A stretch of 54,341 bases of DNA from an uncultured Oscillospiraceae bacterium (lineage in GTDB: Bacteria; Bacillota_A; Clostridia; Oscillospirales; Oscillospiraceae), in assembly GCA_910579155.1 (NCBI GenBank), contig CAJTTS010000016.1, positions 1 through 54,341 on the forward strand, in the 5' to 3' direction. Within the stretch, counting starts at the first letter, position 1, and each line of letters starts with the position of its first letter. A model generated the notes under the pieces. It was not told the origin of the DNA and made no database searches. It saw nothing but the letters and a program-made list of their open reading frames with translations. The translations under genes were made by a program, and so were the position numbers. This document shows, in pieces, positions 1 to 8,414 of the stretch.

Positions 1-307
1 CCTATTATCTCCCACTCTGCCTTTTTTGTCAAAAGATTTTAAACAGGCTCTAAGGAGTAAATTGGACTATAAAGCTTGGGTTGTAGTCCACCGAAAAAGG
101 GCTGTGTCTCTGAGGTAAAATTGCCGTTTTGAACAACGGCCTACCAGCCTTTTCCCATTTTGATAAAAATAATTCTACTATACGCGGCAAATTTTTGCAA
201 TAGGGAGAGTGGCTTATAACCCAAGGGTTGTGAGCCAGCCCTCATGATTTTGGAGCGCAGCTTCAACAAAGTGCCCTTTTTGACAAATCATAAAGGAGAG
301 ATGGACA
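1..307. other. Intergenic, AT-rich leader of the surface-protein operon
   Basis: I see no convincing coding frame here. There is a small inverted repeat around 131-148 (GCCGTT ... AACGGC) and a good ribosome-binding site (AAAGGAG, about 291-297) serving the gene that starts at 308. A promoter is expected here but no clear -35/-10 pair stood out. Confidence 0.4.
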
Positions 308-895
308 ATGATTCGTAAATGTCGATGTTTGCCGCTTGTGTTGCTGATGGGAGGGCTGTTGATATGCCCAGTATTTGCGGCCTCCTCTTTTCCGGATGTA
401 ACTGGGTATGAGGAATTTACAGAGGCTGTATCTTATGTGAGTGAAGCAGGTATTATGGTTGGAGATAACAATGGGAATTTCAATCCGTATAAAACTGTAA
501 CCCGGGCAGAAATGGCAACAATTGTTTGCCGTATGCTGAATGAAGACAGAGATTTGGAAACCTCGACCCAGTTTACTGATGTGCCCGTAGGACATTGGGC
601 AAACAAATATATCAGCAAGGCGGCAAGTCTCAGCATCGTCAATGGTTATGGCGGAGGAAAGTTTGGCCCTTCAGACAGTGTTACATATGAGCAGGCAGTG
701 ACAATGATTATTCGGGCAATCGGAGGCAACGAAGTTGCAATTGAATATGGTGGTTATCCTGATGGCTATATACTTGTTGCTGAGGAAAACGCACTGCTGG
801 ATAGGATAAACGCGAAAAAAAGCGAGCCACTATCCAGAAGTGACATTGCTCAAATTCTCTACAATTACCATATTCTTAGTTCATCTGTTGATTAG
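308..895 (+). CDS. Secreted S-layer-homology (SLH) domain protein
   Basis: 195 aa with a Sec signal peptide (basic MIRK start, hydrophobic core, cut near the Ala-Ala at residues 24-25). The mature part is almost nothing but SLH motifs. Two are clear: FPDVTGYEEF... about residues 28-75, and FTDVPVGHW...GGGKFGPSDSVT about 82-130. A degenerate third runs to the end. SLH domains dock proteins to pyruvylated wall polymers. Normally they accompany a catalytic or adhesive module, and here there is none, so it may be a wall anchor or a partner of the next protein. Start fixed by AAAGGAG 10 bases upstream. First of three same-strand surface genes (47-base gap to the next). Confidence 0.8.
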   Translation: MIRKCRCLPLVLLMGGLLICPVFAASSFPDVTGYEEFTEAVSYVSEAGIMVGDNNGNFNPYKTVTRAEMATIVCRMLNEDRDLETSTQFTDVPVGHWANKYISKAASLSIVNGYGGGKFGPSDSVTYEQAVTMIIRAIGGNEVAIEYGGYPDGYILVAEENALLDRINAKKSEPLSRSDIAQILYNYHILSSSVD

Positions 896-942
896 AGCAA
901 CAGCGTCCATATAGATATCGTAAGAATAGGAGAAGCAGTAAA

Positions 943-3021
943 ATGAAAAAGGTAATCTCAATAATATTGGCGGTATACTTAATGCTGTCCGCGTTACCTA
1001 TGCCCGCGATGGCTTCAAGCCAGTCTGATGTAGTTGCTAACACAATTGTCAACTATATTGCATCTAACCACAAGTCATTCAACAGTAGCTATGGTGGCAA
1101 AGCGTGGGGATGTTGGGCATTCTGTAATTATGTGTGGAAAGGTGTCTTCGGAAAGGACTATTTTGCAAACACACATAGAGGCGCGTCCTCCGGAACAGAA
1201 ACCAGCGACATTTATGGTTTTTTAACAAAGAATAACGCAAAGGTAGGAGATATTCTCTGGTGTGGCACCCCTGATTTTGGGACTAGCCATAGTATGATTA
1301 TTTTGTCCTATGACTCTGAAGGATTATGGCTCTCAGATGGCACGGAAAGAGGGACTCTGTGGCATAATAATGCTCGGATTACTTATAATGATGAAGTTTA
1401 TGCACGATATTTTGGTGGGCATTGTAGATTAGCGCTATATAAAGTGAATGATGGCTACTGGAGTGCGGTTGCAAATGGTTCTGCTCCGGCTCCTTCGTCA
1501 CCAACAAATGCACCAAGCAAACCTTCTGCCCCAACTGCAAAGCCCCAGCTTTCGACCGTGTCCATGGAATCCGGCAATTGGAATGTCTATATTCCGGCCA
1601 ACTACAAGCTGCTGCTCTATTCCAGCGAGACCTCTACTACTTCGGTCAATTACTGCTCTGCACGGAGCCCTTCGTATCGGGTTGTTTGCTCTAAAAAAGC
1701 CACGCTGTCCAATGGGGTGATCCGATACTATGGAGTATTTAATACGGACGATCATTACTGGCTAACCTACGCCGGTGGTATGACTTTAGAACATAACAGC
1801 GAAACACCCCTCCCTGTTTTGACGGCGGACATAAAATCGGGCCAATGGATTGTTGAAATACCTGTTAATTCCAGAATAAAACTCTATAACAATGCAGATT
1901 CAACATCATCCTCAAGCGTATACACTACATCTGGCCCTTATAAAACCCAGGACTTCCTGTGTAACCAACAGGCTTCACTTTCTGATGGGTCAGTTCGTTA
2001 TGCCACAGGCTTCTTTGAGAACAACACCTTGGTGACAAGATGGTTTACTTTGACCGATGCAATGTCCGCAAAGGAACAAAATAGCCTGCCAACATATACT
2101 GTCTCCTTAGATGCAAATGGCGGCAGCGTTTCACCGTCCAGCATTACGGTAAAGCAGAATGGTACATACAATTCATTGCCGCAGGCGAGATGGAGCCAAA
2201 ATGACTATAGATTTGACGGCTGGTATACATCTGCTGTAGGCGGTACCGAAGTAACATCGTCCAGCAGGCTCGCGGTTAACGCAGACCACACGCTTTATGC
2301 ACACTGGGTCAATCCGTATGAATTTACACTTGATCCTAATGGCGGTACGGTGTTAGGATCTTCCTCTCCAATTACAGAGAAATATCAAAACAGCGAATAC
2401 CTCCCTGCCGCAACCAGGCCAGGGTACACTTTTGACGGATGGTATACAGAGAGAAACGGCGGAACTAAGCTTTCACAATGGGTGATAACGTCTGGTGGCA
2501 GAACAGTTTACGCTCACTGGACTCCCATAGCAGTTGGAAATTACACCGTCACATTTGACTGCTGTGGCGGGGCATCATCGACTTTGACTTTTACATCACT
2601 TGAAGTTCAAGCAGGTGGGACATACAGCAAATTACCTTATGTATTTGGCTCAACATTTGGGTCGGAGCTGGTCGGCTGGTTTACCGCGCCAACTGGCGGT
2701 ACTCAAGTGAAGGTCAACGATCCGCTTGTTACAAATGGCGACCATACGCTGTATGCGCACTATGTAAAAAAATTATACACAATAACATTTGATCCCAATG
2801 GTGGTACGGTGGCCAGACAGCACGCAGAAGGAATGTCGAGTTCACCGCAAGAGTATATTGTGGGCGCCAATGCTCCCGGGTATGGCGAACTGCCAAAAGC
2901 CGCTTGGGACGGGCGCGAGTTCCTTGGCTGGTTTACTGCTCCTGTTGGTGGAACTCAGGCTGTGAAAGGCACTCACTATGTTGTACAGGACGACCATACC
3001 TTATATGCACATTGGAAATAA
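943..3021 (+). CDS. Secreted cysteine-peptidase-like protein with InlB B-repeats
   Basis: 692 aa. A signal peptide (MKKVISIILAVY...AMA-SS) is followed by a domain (about 30-170) resembling NlpC/P60-CHAP amidases: a Cys in WGCWAFCNYV (near residue 57), a VGDILW strand, and a His in TSHSMIILSYD (near 116). A Pro/Ser/Ala linker follows (about 178-200), then two related beta-rich repeats (SGNWNVYIP..., SGQWIVEIP...). Four Listeria-Bacteroides (InlB B) repeats run from about 385 to the end, each with DGWYT...GGT and ending LYAHW/LYAHY. Known role of the parts: cell-wall hydrolysis and extracellular display. Whether the peptidase triad is complete cannot be judged by eye. RBS AGGAGAAGC precedes the ATG. 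Confidence 0.75.
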   Translation: MKKVISIILAVYLMLSALPMPAMASSQSDVVANTIVNYIASNHKSFNSSYGGKAWGCWAFCNYVWKGVFGKDYFANTHRGASSGTETSDIYGFLTKNNAKVGDILWCGTPDFGTSHSMIILSYDSEGLWLSDGTERGTLWHNNARITYNDEVYARYFGGHCRLALYKVNDGYWSAVANGSAPAPSSPTNAPSKPSAPTAKPQLSTVSMESGNWNVYIPANYKLLLYSSETSTTSVNYCSARSPSYRVVCSKKATLSNGVIRYYGVFNTDDHYWLTYAGGMTLEHNSETPLPVLTADIKSGQWIVEIPVNSRIKLYNNADSTSSSSVYTTSGPYKTQDFLCNQQASLSDGSVRYATGFFENNTLVTRWFTLTDAMSAKEQNSLPTYTVSLDANGGSVSPSSITVKQNGTYNSLPQARWSQNDYRFDGWYTSAVGGTEVTSSSRLAVNADHTLYAHWVNPYEFTLDPNGGTVLGSSSPITEKYQNSEYLPAATRPGYTFDGWYTERNGGTKLSQWVITSGGRTVYAHWTPIAVGNYTVTFDCCGGASSTLTFTSLEVQAGGTYSKLPYVFGSTFGSELVGWFTAPTGGTQVKVNDPLVTNGDHTLYAHYVKKLYTITFDPNGGTVARQHAEGMSSSPQEYIVGANAPGYGELPKAAWDGREFLGWFTAPVGGTQAVKGTHYVVQDDHTLYAHWK

Positions 3022-3047
3022 GCCTTATAGGCGTAAGGAGAATTGAA

Positions 3048-4163
3048 ATGTATAAAAAAGTATTTTCCATCATAATATCTGCACTTTTTCTGATTTCGAT
3101 GTTGCCAGGATGCAACCGTGGCCAGACCACATCAAATCAGACTGGAAGCATACCCTCCCAGCCAGATACATCTTTAGTAATTGATGAAATCACTACCCCT
3201 GATGTCCCGCTTCCTGATCCTGTTCCCGATCAAGATCTAAATGATCCTATAATGCAGATGGAATCGGCAAGTTTGCAATATCCATCGCAGAATGATACAT
3301 GGAAATATAATGTATATGATTGTTACATTGAAATCACTGGTTATCTCGGGCCGGAGGAGGCAGATGCTGTTATCCCAGCAGAAATTGATGGACTGCCTGT
3401 CTGGAAGCTTGGTGATGGATCATTAATGGATGCAGAAATTAAGTCCGCGCAGCTACCGGATTGTTTAGAAAGCATAGGGATGCTTGCTTTTGCAAATTCA
3501 AAAATAGAAACCATTATTATGCCGAAGGAGTTAGCTGCCGTAGGGCAAAGAGCATTTGATGGATGCGTCAGATTATCTGCCATTGGAATACCCGAAGGTG
3601 TAATCGGTGTCGCAAAGGAAACATTTGAAGGATGTGAAAATTTATCAGAGATTTCCCTGCCAGAAAGTCTGACTTTTATTGATGAAAGTGCATTTAGCGG
3701 GTGTGTAAGCCTTAGCAATATTACAATTCCAGAAAATGTTACATATATTGGGCCACTTGCATTCACTAAATGCACAAGCTTGCATAGCGTCTATGTGCCA
3801 GCAGCTGTTAAAAAAATTGAATCCTGGACTTTTTCACACTGTACAAATTTATCTCAGGTTCAACTGGAAGAGGGCATTGAAAGCATCGAAGAAGGCGCAT
3901 TTTCTGATTGTCAAAATTTAGAGTCGCTTGTTTTGCCTGCATCAGTATCAAGCATTGGTACAAATGAATGGCACAGACCACCTTTCGATGGAGTGGCTGA
4001 CAACTTTGACCTAACCATACTCAACCCCGATATTGTTTTGCACGAATCCATCCGTATTTTTGGTCAGTACCAGAGTGAAAACAAAGTGATACATGGCTAT
4101 GCTGGATCTACAGCCGCAAAATACTGCGCTAATCGTCATATCGCTTTTCAACTAATTGAATAA
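3048..4163 (+). CDS. BspA-type leucine-rich-repeat lipoprotein
   Basis: 371 aa starting at the ATG preceded by TAAGGAG; longer in-frame extensions upstream overlap the previous gene and lack an RBS. Lipoprotein signal with lipobox MLPGC (Cys22). A Thr/Pro/Asp-rich stalk (about 24-80) leads to tandem LRR_5 repeats (about 130-330), with the recurrent pattern of a Phe/Leu residue, xGCxxL, xxIxIPExVxxIGxxAF. LRR_5 proteins are surface-displayed binding modules common in gut Clostridia and protists. Probably lipid-anchored on the outer face and co-transcribed with the two genes upstream (26-base gap). Ligand unknown. Confidence 0.8.
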   Translation: MYKKVFSIIISALFLISMLPGCNRGQTTSNQTGSIPSQPDTSLVIDEITTPDVPLPDPVPDQDLNDPIMQMESASLQYPSQNDTWKYNVYDCYIEITGYLGPEEADAVIPAEIDGLPVWKLGDGSLMDAEIKSAQLPDCLESIGMLAFANSKIETIIMPKELAAVGQRAFDGCVRLSAIGIPEGVIGVAKETFEGCENLSEISLPESLTFIDESAFSGCVSLSNITIPENVTYIGPLAFTKCTSLHSVYVPAAVKKIESWTFSHCTNLSQVQLEEGIESIEEGAFSDCQNLESLVLPASVSSIGTNEWHRPPFDGVADNFDLTILNPDIVLHESIRIFGQYQSENKVIHGYAGSTAAKYCANRHIAFQLIE

Positions 4164-4285
4164 TGTTCCATTTTCAAAAATTTCTTTAGCGCTGCCATAC
4201 CCATAAACCACGCAGAATACAGTGCAATCCCTGCAAAGGTTGGAATTTTGAGTATTACAGCGAGGAACCCCTGCCGTCTAACAAA

Positions 4286-4465
4286 ATGATGGCAGCCATA
4301 GTGCGGGCCCCCCAGTTCCCTGCCACCGCCTACCCCAAGCGTTTTGCCTTCAACAACTGCAAAAAACACCACCGTGTGAGTGGTTTCGTCATTGATGAAC
4401 GAGGGGCGGTGTGGGAGCTGGGTTTGAAATCCTTTGAGATCTGTGCCAAAGAGAGCAGACCTTAG
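4286..4465 (+). CDS. Small hypothetical protein, possibly a gene remnant
   Basis: 59 aa in plus-strand frame, reading MMAAIVRAPQF...ending CAKESRP. Composition looks protein-like (FAFNNCKKHH, VIDERGAVWELGLKSF), but no clear RBS precedes it. It lies in a 360-base gap between the surface genes and the mobilisable element, so it may be the 3' part of a truncated gene. Not recognised. Confidence 0.35.
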   Translation: MMAAIVRAPQFPATAYPKRFAFNNCKKHHRVSGFVIDERGAVWELGLKSFEICAKESRP

Positions 4466-4490
4466 ATGATGGGGGAAAACAATTAAGCGA

Positions 4491-4519
4491 AGCCGCCAGT
4501 TTTTCAGCCGCTGGCGGCT
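4491..4519. terminator. Convergent hairpin between the small ORF and the zinc-motif gene
   Basis: 9-bp perfect stem AGCCGCCAG / CTGGCGGCT around an 11-base loop, just 3' of the minus-strand gene at 4528. The minus-strand side runs into a T-rich stretch, so it most likely ends that gene's transcript. Confidence 0.6.
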
Positions 4520-4527
4520 TTGCCCAA

Positions 4528-5826
4528 TTACCGTTCTCCGCCGTATTTTTCCCGTAGGCTTTGGTGCCCCTGTTGCTCCTGTCGCCGCAGATTATCCGCC
4601 GTATATATCTCCCACTTCGGTTCTGCCGCACCCAGGTCGAAATCAAGGCACTGAATTGTTTCTGGATAACGCACCTCCGGGTCAAAAGAGATGTCCCCCA
4701 CCACCCGCTGCTGCCAAACCGTCTGCTCAACTTGCTCCACCCTGTCCGTCTCGTAACTCTCCAACTCGTGGGTGGTGTCGATCCGCTGTAAGAACTCCTC
4801 CGCTGTCAGCTTCCCCTTCAGGTACTCCATCCGGGCCAGCCGCGCGTTCTCACTCCAGGCATCGTACTGATCGTAGTCCATGGGGATCAAGCTGTCGCGC
4901 TCATCCGGTGCGGCGTCCTGCCAGCGCAAAAGGCGGGCGTACATCCTGTCCCGCAACTGGTTGCAGATTTTCAGCGCACCGTCCTCGTCCTCCACCAGGT
5001 TCCGTTTGAATCGCGCGCCCCGTTTTTTGCAAGGGAATCCATCCGTCACCCGGTCACAGTACCGGGTGGCTTTTTTCGTCTTGGGGATGAACCAGCCCCA
5101 GCAGTAGTCGCACCGGGCGATGCGCTGCTTGTCCTGCTGGAAATAAAGGGCCAGCTCCAACAGCCGCAGGCCAAAGAGCGAACGCACCGCAAACGCCCGG
5201 TTCCCCACTCCCGCTTCCGGCAGTTTGGAAGGATCACATATTCCCCCCACATCGGGATAGACCTGGCACAGCCGTTCAAACCGTTCCCGTTGGCTGGCCC
5301 GCTCCATCCCATCGAAGGTTATCTCCAAAATGTTCCGCAGATACACCTGCGTGCGGATCGGCTCCTCCAGTACAAATAACAGTTCCTCTGCGGCGTCCAG
5401 CAAAAACAACGCGCTGCCGTCATCCTCTCTCTGCAATGCCTTGTCCAGCAGTATCCCCAGCGCAAAAAAACTCACCGGGTCAGTCTTCTGAAGCATGGAT
5501 GGCAGTAACAATGCCTCCGCCACAAAATCCTCAAAGTCCGCTGCTGGGATATCCAACCGCAGTGCAAACAGCGGATGCTCCTCACGCAGCCGTTTGATCT
5601 CCCGGCGGTATGGCCCGTAGTCGATCTCTGCCGCAGTGATCAAGTACTTGGCAGGAGTGGTAAGCGGCAGCCATTCCCGCATCCCATCCCCATGCTGGAA
5701 AACAGTTGAAAATCGTCCCTCCCCTTCCTCCACCAATAGCAACCTGGGGGCAGCGGGTATCACGCACTCGGTTTCTTCCACAAAGATCACTTCCTGATGT
5801 AAAACTCCCTGCTGATATTTTATCAT
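4528..5826 (-). CDS. DUF6076-like protein with a Cys-rich zinc-type motif
   Basis: About 432 aa from the ATG at 5826; a TTG at 5865 is an alternative with no better RBS. The middle of the protein has CDYCWGWFIPKTKK...YC and a following C (about residues 250-285), a spacing typical of a small zinc knuckle seen in the DUF6076 family of mobile-element proteins in Firmicutes. The family name is from memory and unverified. The rest is helical and acidic. It is transcribed divergently from the HTH gene at 5886, with 59 bases between them. Function unknown; conserved cargo or accessory gene of integrative elements. Confidence 0.6.
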   Translation of the reverse strand: MIKYQQGVLHQEVIFVEETECVIPAAPRLLLVEEGEGRFSTVFQHGDGMREWLPLTTPAKYLITAAEIDYGPYRREIKRLREEHPLFALRLDIPAADFEDFVAEALLLPSMLQKTDPVSFFALGILLDKALQREDDGSALFLLDAAEELLFVLEEPIRTQVYLRNILEITFDGMERASQRERFERLCQVYPDVGGICDPSKLPEAGVGNRAFAVRSLFGLRLLELALYFQQDKQRIARCDYCWGWFIPKTKKATRYCDRVTDGFPCKKRGARFKRNLVEDEDGALKICNQLRDRMYARLLRWQDAAPDERDSLIPMDYDQYDAWSENARLARMEYLKGKLTAEEFLQRIDTTHELESYETDRVEQVEQTVWQQRVVGDISFDPEVRYPETIQCLDFDLGAAEPKWEIYTADNLRRQEQQGHQSLREKYGGER

Positions 5827-5885
5827 GGAGCTGTCCCAAAGGGAAGGGGTACGGTTGGTGACCAAAAGGAATTTACGAAAGGAAG

Positions 5886-6107
5886 ATGAAAATGAAATTA
5901 TCTGAGTACAAAAGTTATGACGACCTGCCGCTGTTCCTCAACGCAGCAACAGTGGCAAAGGTACTGGGTGTCGCTCCGTCCAGCAGTTACGAATTAATGC
6001 ACGAAGCGGACTTCCCAGTATTGAAAATCGGCAACCGGCTGGTCGTACCCAAGGAGAAGTTTGTGGCGTGGGTAGAGCAGCACACGAAGGGCGGTGACAG
6101 CGGTTGA
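5886..6107 (+). CDS. Excisionase-like helix-turn-helix protein
   Basis: 73 aa. The core reads FLNAATVAKVLGVAPSSSYELM...FPVLKIGNRLVVPKEKF: a MerR/excisionase-type winged HTH in which a short recognition helix is followed by the RLVVPKEKF wing. Such proteins on mobilisable elements direct integrase to excise or act as regulators. RBS AAAGGAAG lies 3 to 10 bases before the ATG. The stop overlaps the next start (TTGA), implying translational coupling. Confidence 0.75.
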   Translation: MKMKLSEYKSYDDLPLFLNAATVAKVLGVAPSSSYELMHEADFPVLKIGNRLVVPKEKFVAWVEQHTKGGDSG

Positions 6108-6502
6108 GTAGGCGGCAAAAATCCGATCCTCTGAAGAATACATTTCCGTTTCCCAACGAGATTTTTATCCTCGGTCTCTGCCCCGGCGAGTTGGCCGTCT
6201 ACTCCTATCTGCTCTGCTGTGCCAACCGGAAAACGGGCCAATGCTGGCCCAGCTACAAAACGATTGGCAGAGCGGTAGGCATGACAGAAAACACTGTGGC
6301 AAAGCACGTTGGCAGTCTTGAGCGTAGGGGGCTCATTCGCACAGAACCCACCATGGTCACGACCAAGGCGGGCATCAAGCGGAACGGCAATCTGCTCTAC
6401 ACCGTCTCCCCGTTCCAGGATGTTTTGGCAACCCATTATCAGCAGCAGTTGGAGCTGCTGGCACTGGAAACCGCCCGCGCCCGCTTCCAGCCCAATGCGT
6501 GA
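6104..6502 (+). CDS. Winged-helix DNA-binding protein, replication-initiator-like
   Basis: 132 aa beginning at TTG, overlapping the upstream stop by 4 bases. The pattern CPGELAVYSYLLCCANRKTG...SYKTIGRAVGMTENTVAKHV..LERRGLI is the winged-HTH found at the N-terminus of plasmid/ICE replication initiators and related regulators (HTH_36-like). No catalytic replication domain follows, so a regulatory role or replication accessory role is inferred. Confidence 0.7.
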   Translation: MSRRQKSDPLKNTFPFPNEIFILGLCPGELAVYSYLLCCANRKTGQCWPSYKTIGRAVGMTENTVAKHVGSLERRGLIRTEPTMVTTKAGIKRNGNLLYTVSPFQDVLATHYQQQLELLALETARARFQPNA

Positions 6503-6547
6503 CCGCCCGTTTCGCGTTGTAAGCCCCTTTGTGGCCCTCCAAAGATC

Positions 6548-6621
6548 GGGTAGCATCTGTTACACCTCCATACCCGTAAAATGCGGTGTTGGCCCCCGTG
6601 TGCCCCGCTGTGGGCAACTGT
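6548..6621. repeat. Diverged direct repeat, copy A (upstream of mob genes)
   Basis: Begins GGGTAGCATCTGTTACACC and continues to CCGCTGTGGGCAACTG. It aligns with 9219-9292 (GGGTAGCATCCGT-GCCCC ... CCGCTGTGAAGGGCTG) with scattered differences and small gaps. The two copies flank the mobC-relaxase-cargo block. Confidence 0.6.
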
Positions 6622-6832
6622 GGAGAAGCTCCCCATCGCCCGATGAGGACAGGCCGGGAAATTGCACCCGGCCCGCCGGTCACTTTTCCGCCCGGTTTTT
6701 AGGGCAACCCAGACATTCGATTTTTGTGCAGGATAAATTCCCCTCACAGTTCTCCGCAGTGCGGACAGCCCCGCCGCAGTACCGTGGGAGCGCCAGGTGA
6801 GGGCAGTGCAGAAACGCCCCGTTGGGACGGAT

Positions 6833-6876
6833 GCCTACCCTTTTGGGTAGGGCAAGCATCGCGTCCGGCTATACGC
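6833..6876. other. Candidate origin of transfer (oriT)
   Basis: A 7-bp inverted repeat CCTACCC-TTTT-GGGTAGG is followed by GGCAAGCATCGCGTCCGGC and a tract to TATACGCCGCCCGCAC. A short hairpin next to an asymmetric conserved tract, immediately upstream of mobC, matches oriT organisation in MobC/relaxase elements. The nick site itself is not identified. Confidence 0.45.
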
Positions 6877-6940
6877 CGCCCGCACTCGCCGGGGCGTTGC
6901 CCCGGCCCCCCCGCCCCCTAAAGGGGGAGAAAGGAGTTTA

Positions 6941-7255
6941 ATGCAGAAGAAAAAAACCGAAATCATTACCGCCAGGATGACAGCGGCGGATAAAAAAGCC
7001 ATCCGCCAACGTGCCAAAGCCGCTGGCATGACCGTCACGGACTACCTCACCACCTGCGCTTTGGGAAAGGACATCGTCCGGGTAGACGGACTGGACGATC
7101 TGCTCTCTGAACTGAAAGCCCAGGGCCGCAACCTCAACCAGCTCACCACCCTGGCCAACATGGGACGGATCACCGTCCTGCGCGGGGATGATTTGATTGG
7201 GGAGTACACCCGGCTGTGTGACGCAGTGGGTGCGGTGATTCGGGAGGTGCGCTGA
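6941..7255 (+). CDS. mobC: MobC-family relaxosome protein
   Basis: 104 aa. The N-terminal half has a ribbon-helix-helix-like pattern (IITARMTAADKKAIRQRAKAAGMTVTDYL), and the C-terminal half carries the MobC signature ELKAQGRNLNQLTTLANMG. MobC binds oriT and helps the relaxase open the strand. Strong RBS (GAAAGGAG). The stop TGA overlaps the relaxase ATG by one base, so the two are translated together. Confidence 0.88.
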   Translation: MQKKKTEIITARMTAADKKAIRQRAKAAGMTVTDYLTTCALGKDIVRVDGLDDLLSELKAQGRNLNQLTTLANMGRITVLRGDDLIGEYTRLCDAVGAVIREVR

Positions 7256-8247
7256 TGGCAACCTTCACCGCGATCCAGTGCAAGAAGCAGTCCGCCAGCT
7301 CCATGCGCGGTGTGATCGACTACGTGGAACAGGAGAAGAAAACGTGCTGGGGCGACGCGCTACTGGTCACCGGCAGCAACTGTGTCCCCCAGTCTGCCTT
7401 CATCGAGATGCAGATGACCAAGGAGCGCTTCCGCAAAACAGGAGGGACGCAGTTCTACCACTTCGTCCAGTCCTTTTCTGCGGAGGACAATGTCACGCCC
7501 CAGGAGGTCAATGCCATCGGCCTGGAATTTGCGCGGAAGCAGTTCCCGGATTTCGAGGTTGTGGTCGCCACCCACGTGGACACCGGCCATCTGCACAACC
7601 ACATGGTGGTGAACAGCGTCAGCCACAAGGACGGCCACAAGCTCCATCAGAGCTACAGCGACCTGCTGACACACCGCAAGGTGAACGATGAAATTTGTCT
7701 GGCCCATGGCCTGCAGGTGCTGGATGAGTGCGATCCCCGGAAGAAAAAGAAACGTATGAAGCCCGGTGAATACCAGGCCGGTCTGCACGGCGACAGCTGG
7801 AAGCTGGATCTGATCCAGGCCATCAACGAGGCGCTGGAATACGCCATCACCCGTGAAGATTTCATCGCCAACATGGAGATAGAAGGTTACGAGGTTTCCT
7901 GGTCTGACACCCGGAAGCACATCACGTTCACCTGTCCCAATGGGCTCAAGTGCCGGGACAGCAGTCTCCATGATGAAACCTTCCTCAAGGAAAACCTGGA
8001 GGCACTTCTCCTCTACCGGCAGGCCACGGGCTTCCGTCCCACCACCCCGGAGCCGGACGAGGGCTGGATGGGTGAGCTGGCCATCGGGTGGGGCCAGGTG
8101 TTGGCTGACCTGGAGCGTGATGACGAGTGGCAGCTCCCCGCGCCGCCCACCTGGACGGACAGCAAACAGCGCCGCCGCGAGGCCATCAAGAAAATGGCTA
8201 TGGGCCAGAAGTTCAGCGGTGACCAGCACTGGGAGCAGACCATGTGA
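7255..8247 (+). CDS. Relaxase/mobilisation nuclease (MobA/VirD2-type)
   Basis: 330 aa. The metal-binding three-histidine motif HVDTGHLHNHMVVNSV lies near residues 105-120. The N-terminal region, with YVEQEKK and the downstream FYHFVQSF strand, fits relaxase family MOBP. The enzyme nicks oriT and covalently leads the strand to a recipient through a helper secretion channel. It is short for the family (commonly more than 400 aa), lacking a long C-terminal tail, but the stop is clean. A usual catalytic Tyr near the N-terminus is presumably Y22 in VIDYVEQ (inference). Confidence 0.85.
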   Translation: MATFTAIQCKKQSASSMRGVIDYVEQEKKTCWGDALLVTGSNCVPQSAFIEMQMTKERFRKTGGTQFYHFVQSFSAEDNVTPQEVNAIGLEFARKQFPDFEVVVATHVDTGHLHNHMVVNSVSHKDGHKLHQSYSDLLTHRKVNDEICLAHGLQVLDECDPRKKKKRMKPGEYQAGLHGDSWKLDLIQAINEALEYAITREDFIANMEIEGYEVSWSDTRKHITFTCPNGLKCRDSSLHDETFLKENLEALLLYRQATGFRPTTPEPDEGWMGELAIGWGQVLADLERDDEWQLPAPPTWTDSKQRRREAIKKMAMGQKFSGDQHWEQTM

Positions 8248-8414
8248 CCCCCCGTAAAACCTGCGCCACAGAAAACAATAAGAGACACATCCGCTGTGCA
8301 ATCTGCTTCGTTTACGCCCCTGCTTTTCTCCAAGCTGCAATCTGGACTTCTCCCCAGCGCTTCGGTATTGTGTTGCTTGCCAACAGCACACAAAAATCTG
8401 AAGGGAGAATCATC

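Larger units (their letters stand above)
6503..6940. other. Non-coding region before mobC holding a repeat and a candidate oriT
   Basis: 438 bases without a credible gene. It contains one copy of a diverged repeat (6548-6621, partner at 9219-9292), a short hairpin (6834-6851) and a GC-rich tract leading to the mobC RBS (GAAAGGAG, about 6928-6936). The position directly upstream of mobC-relaxase is where transfer origins normally lie. Confidence 0.5.

Noticed and set aside
4148..4372. Minus-strand 74-codon frame overlapping the LRR gene end
   Set aside because: No RBS, overlaps the LRR gene stop and the better plus-strand frame at 4286; content not convincing.
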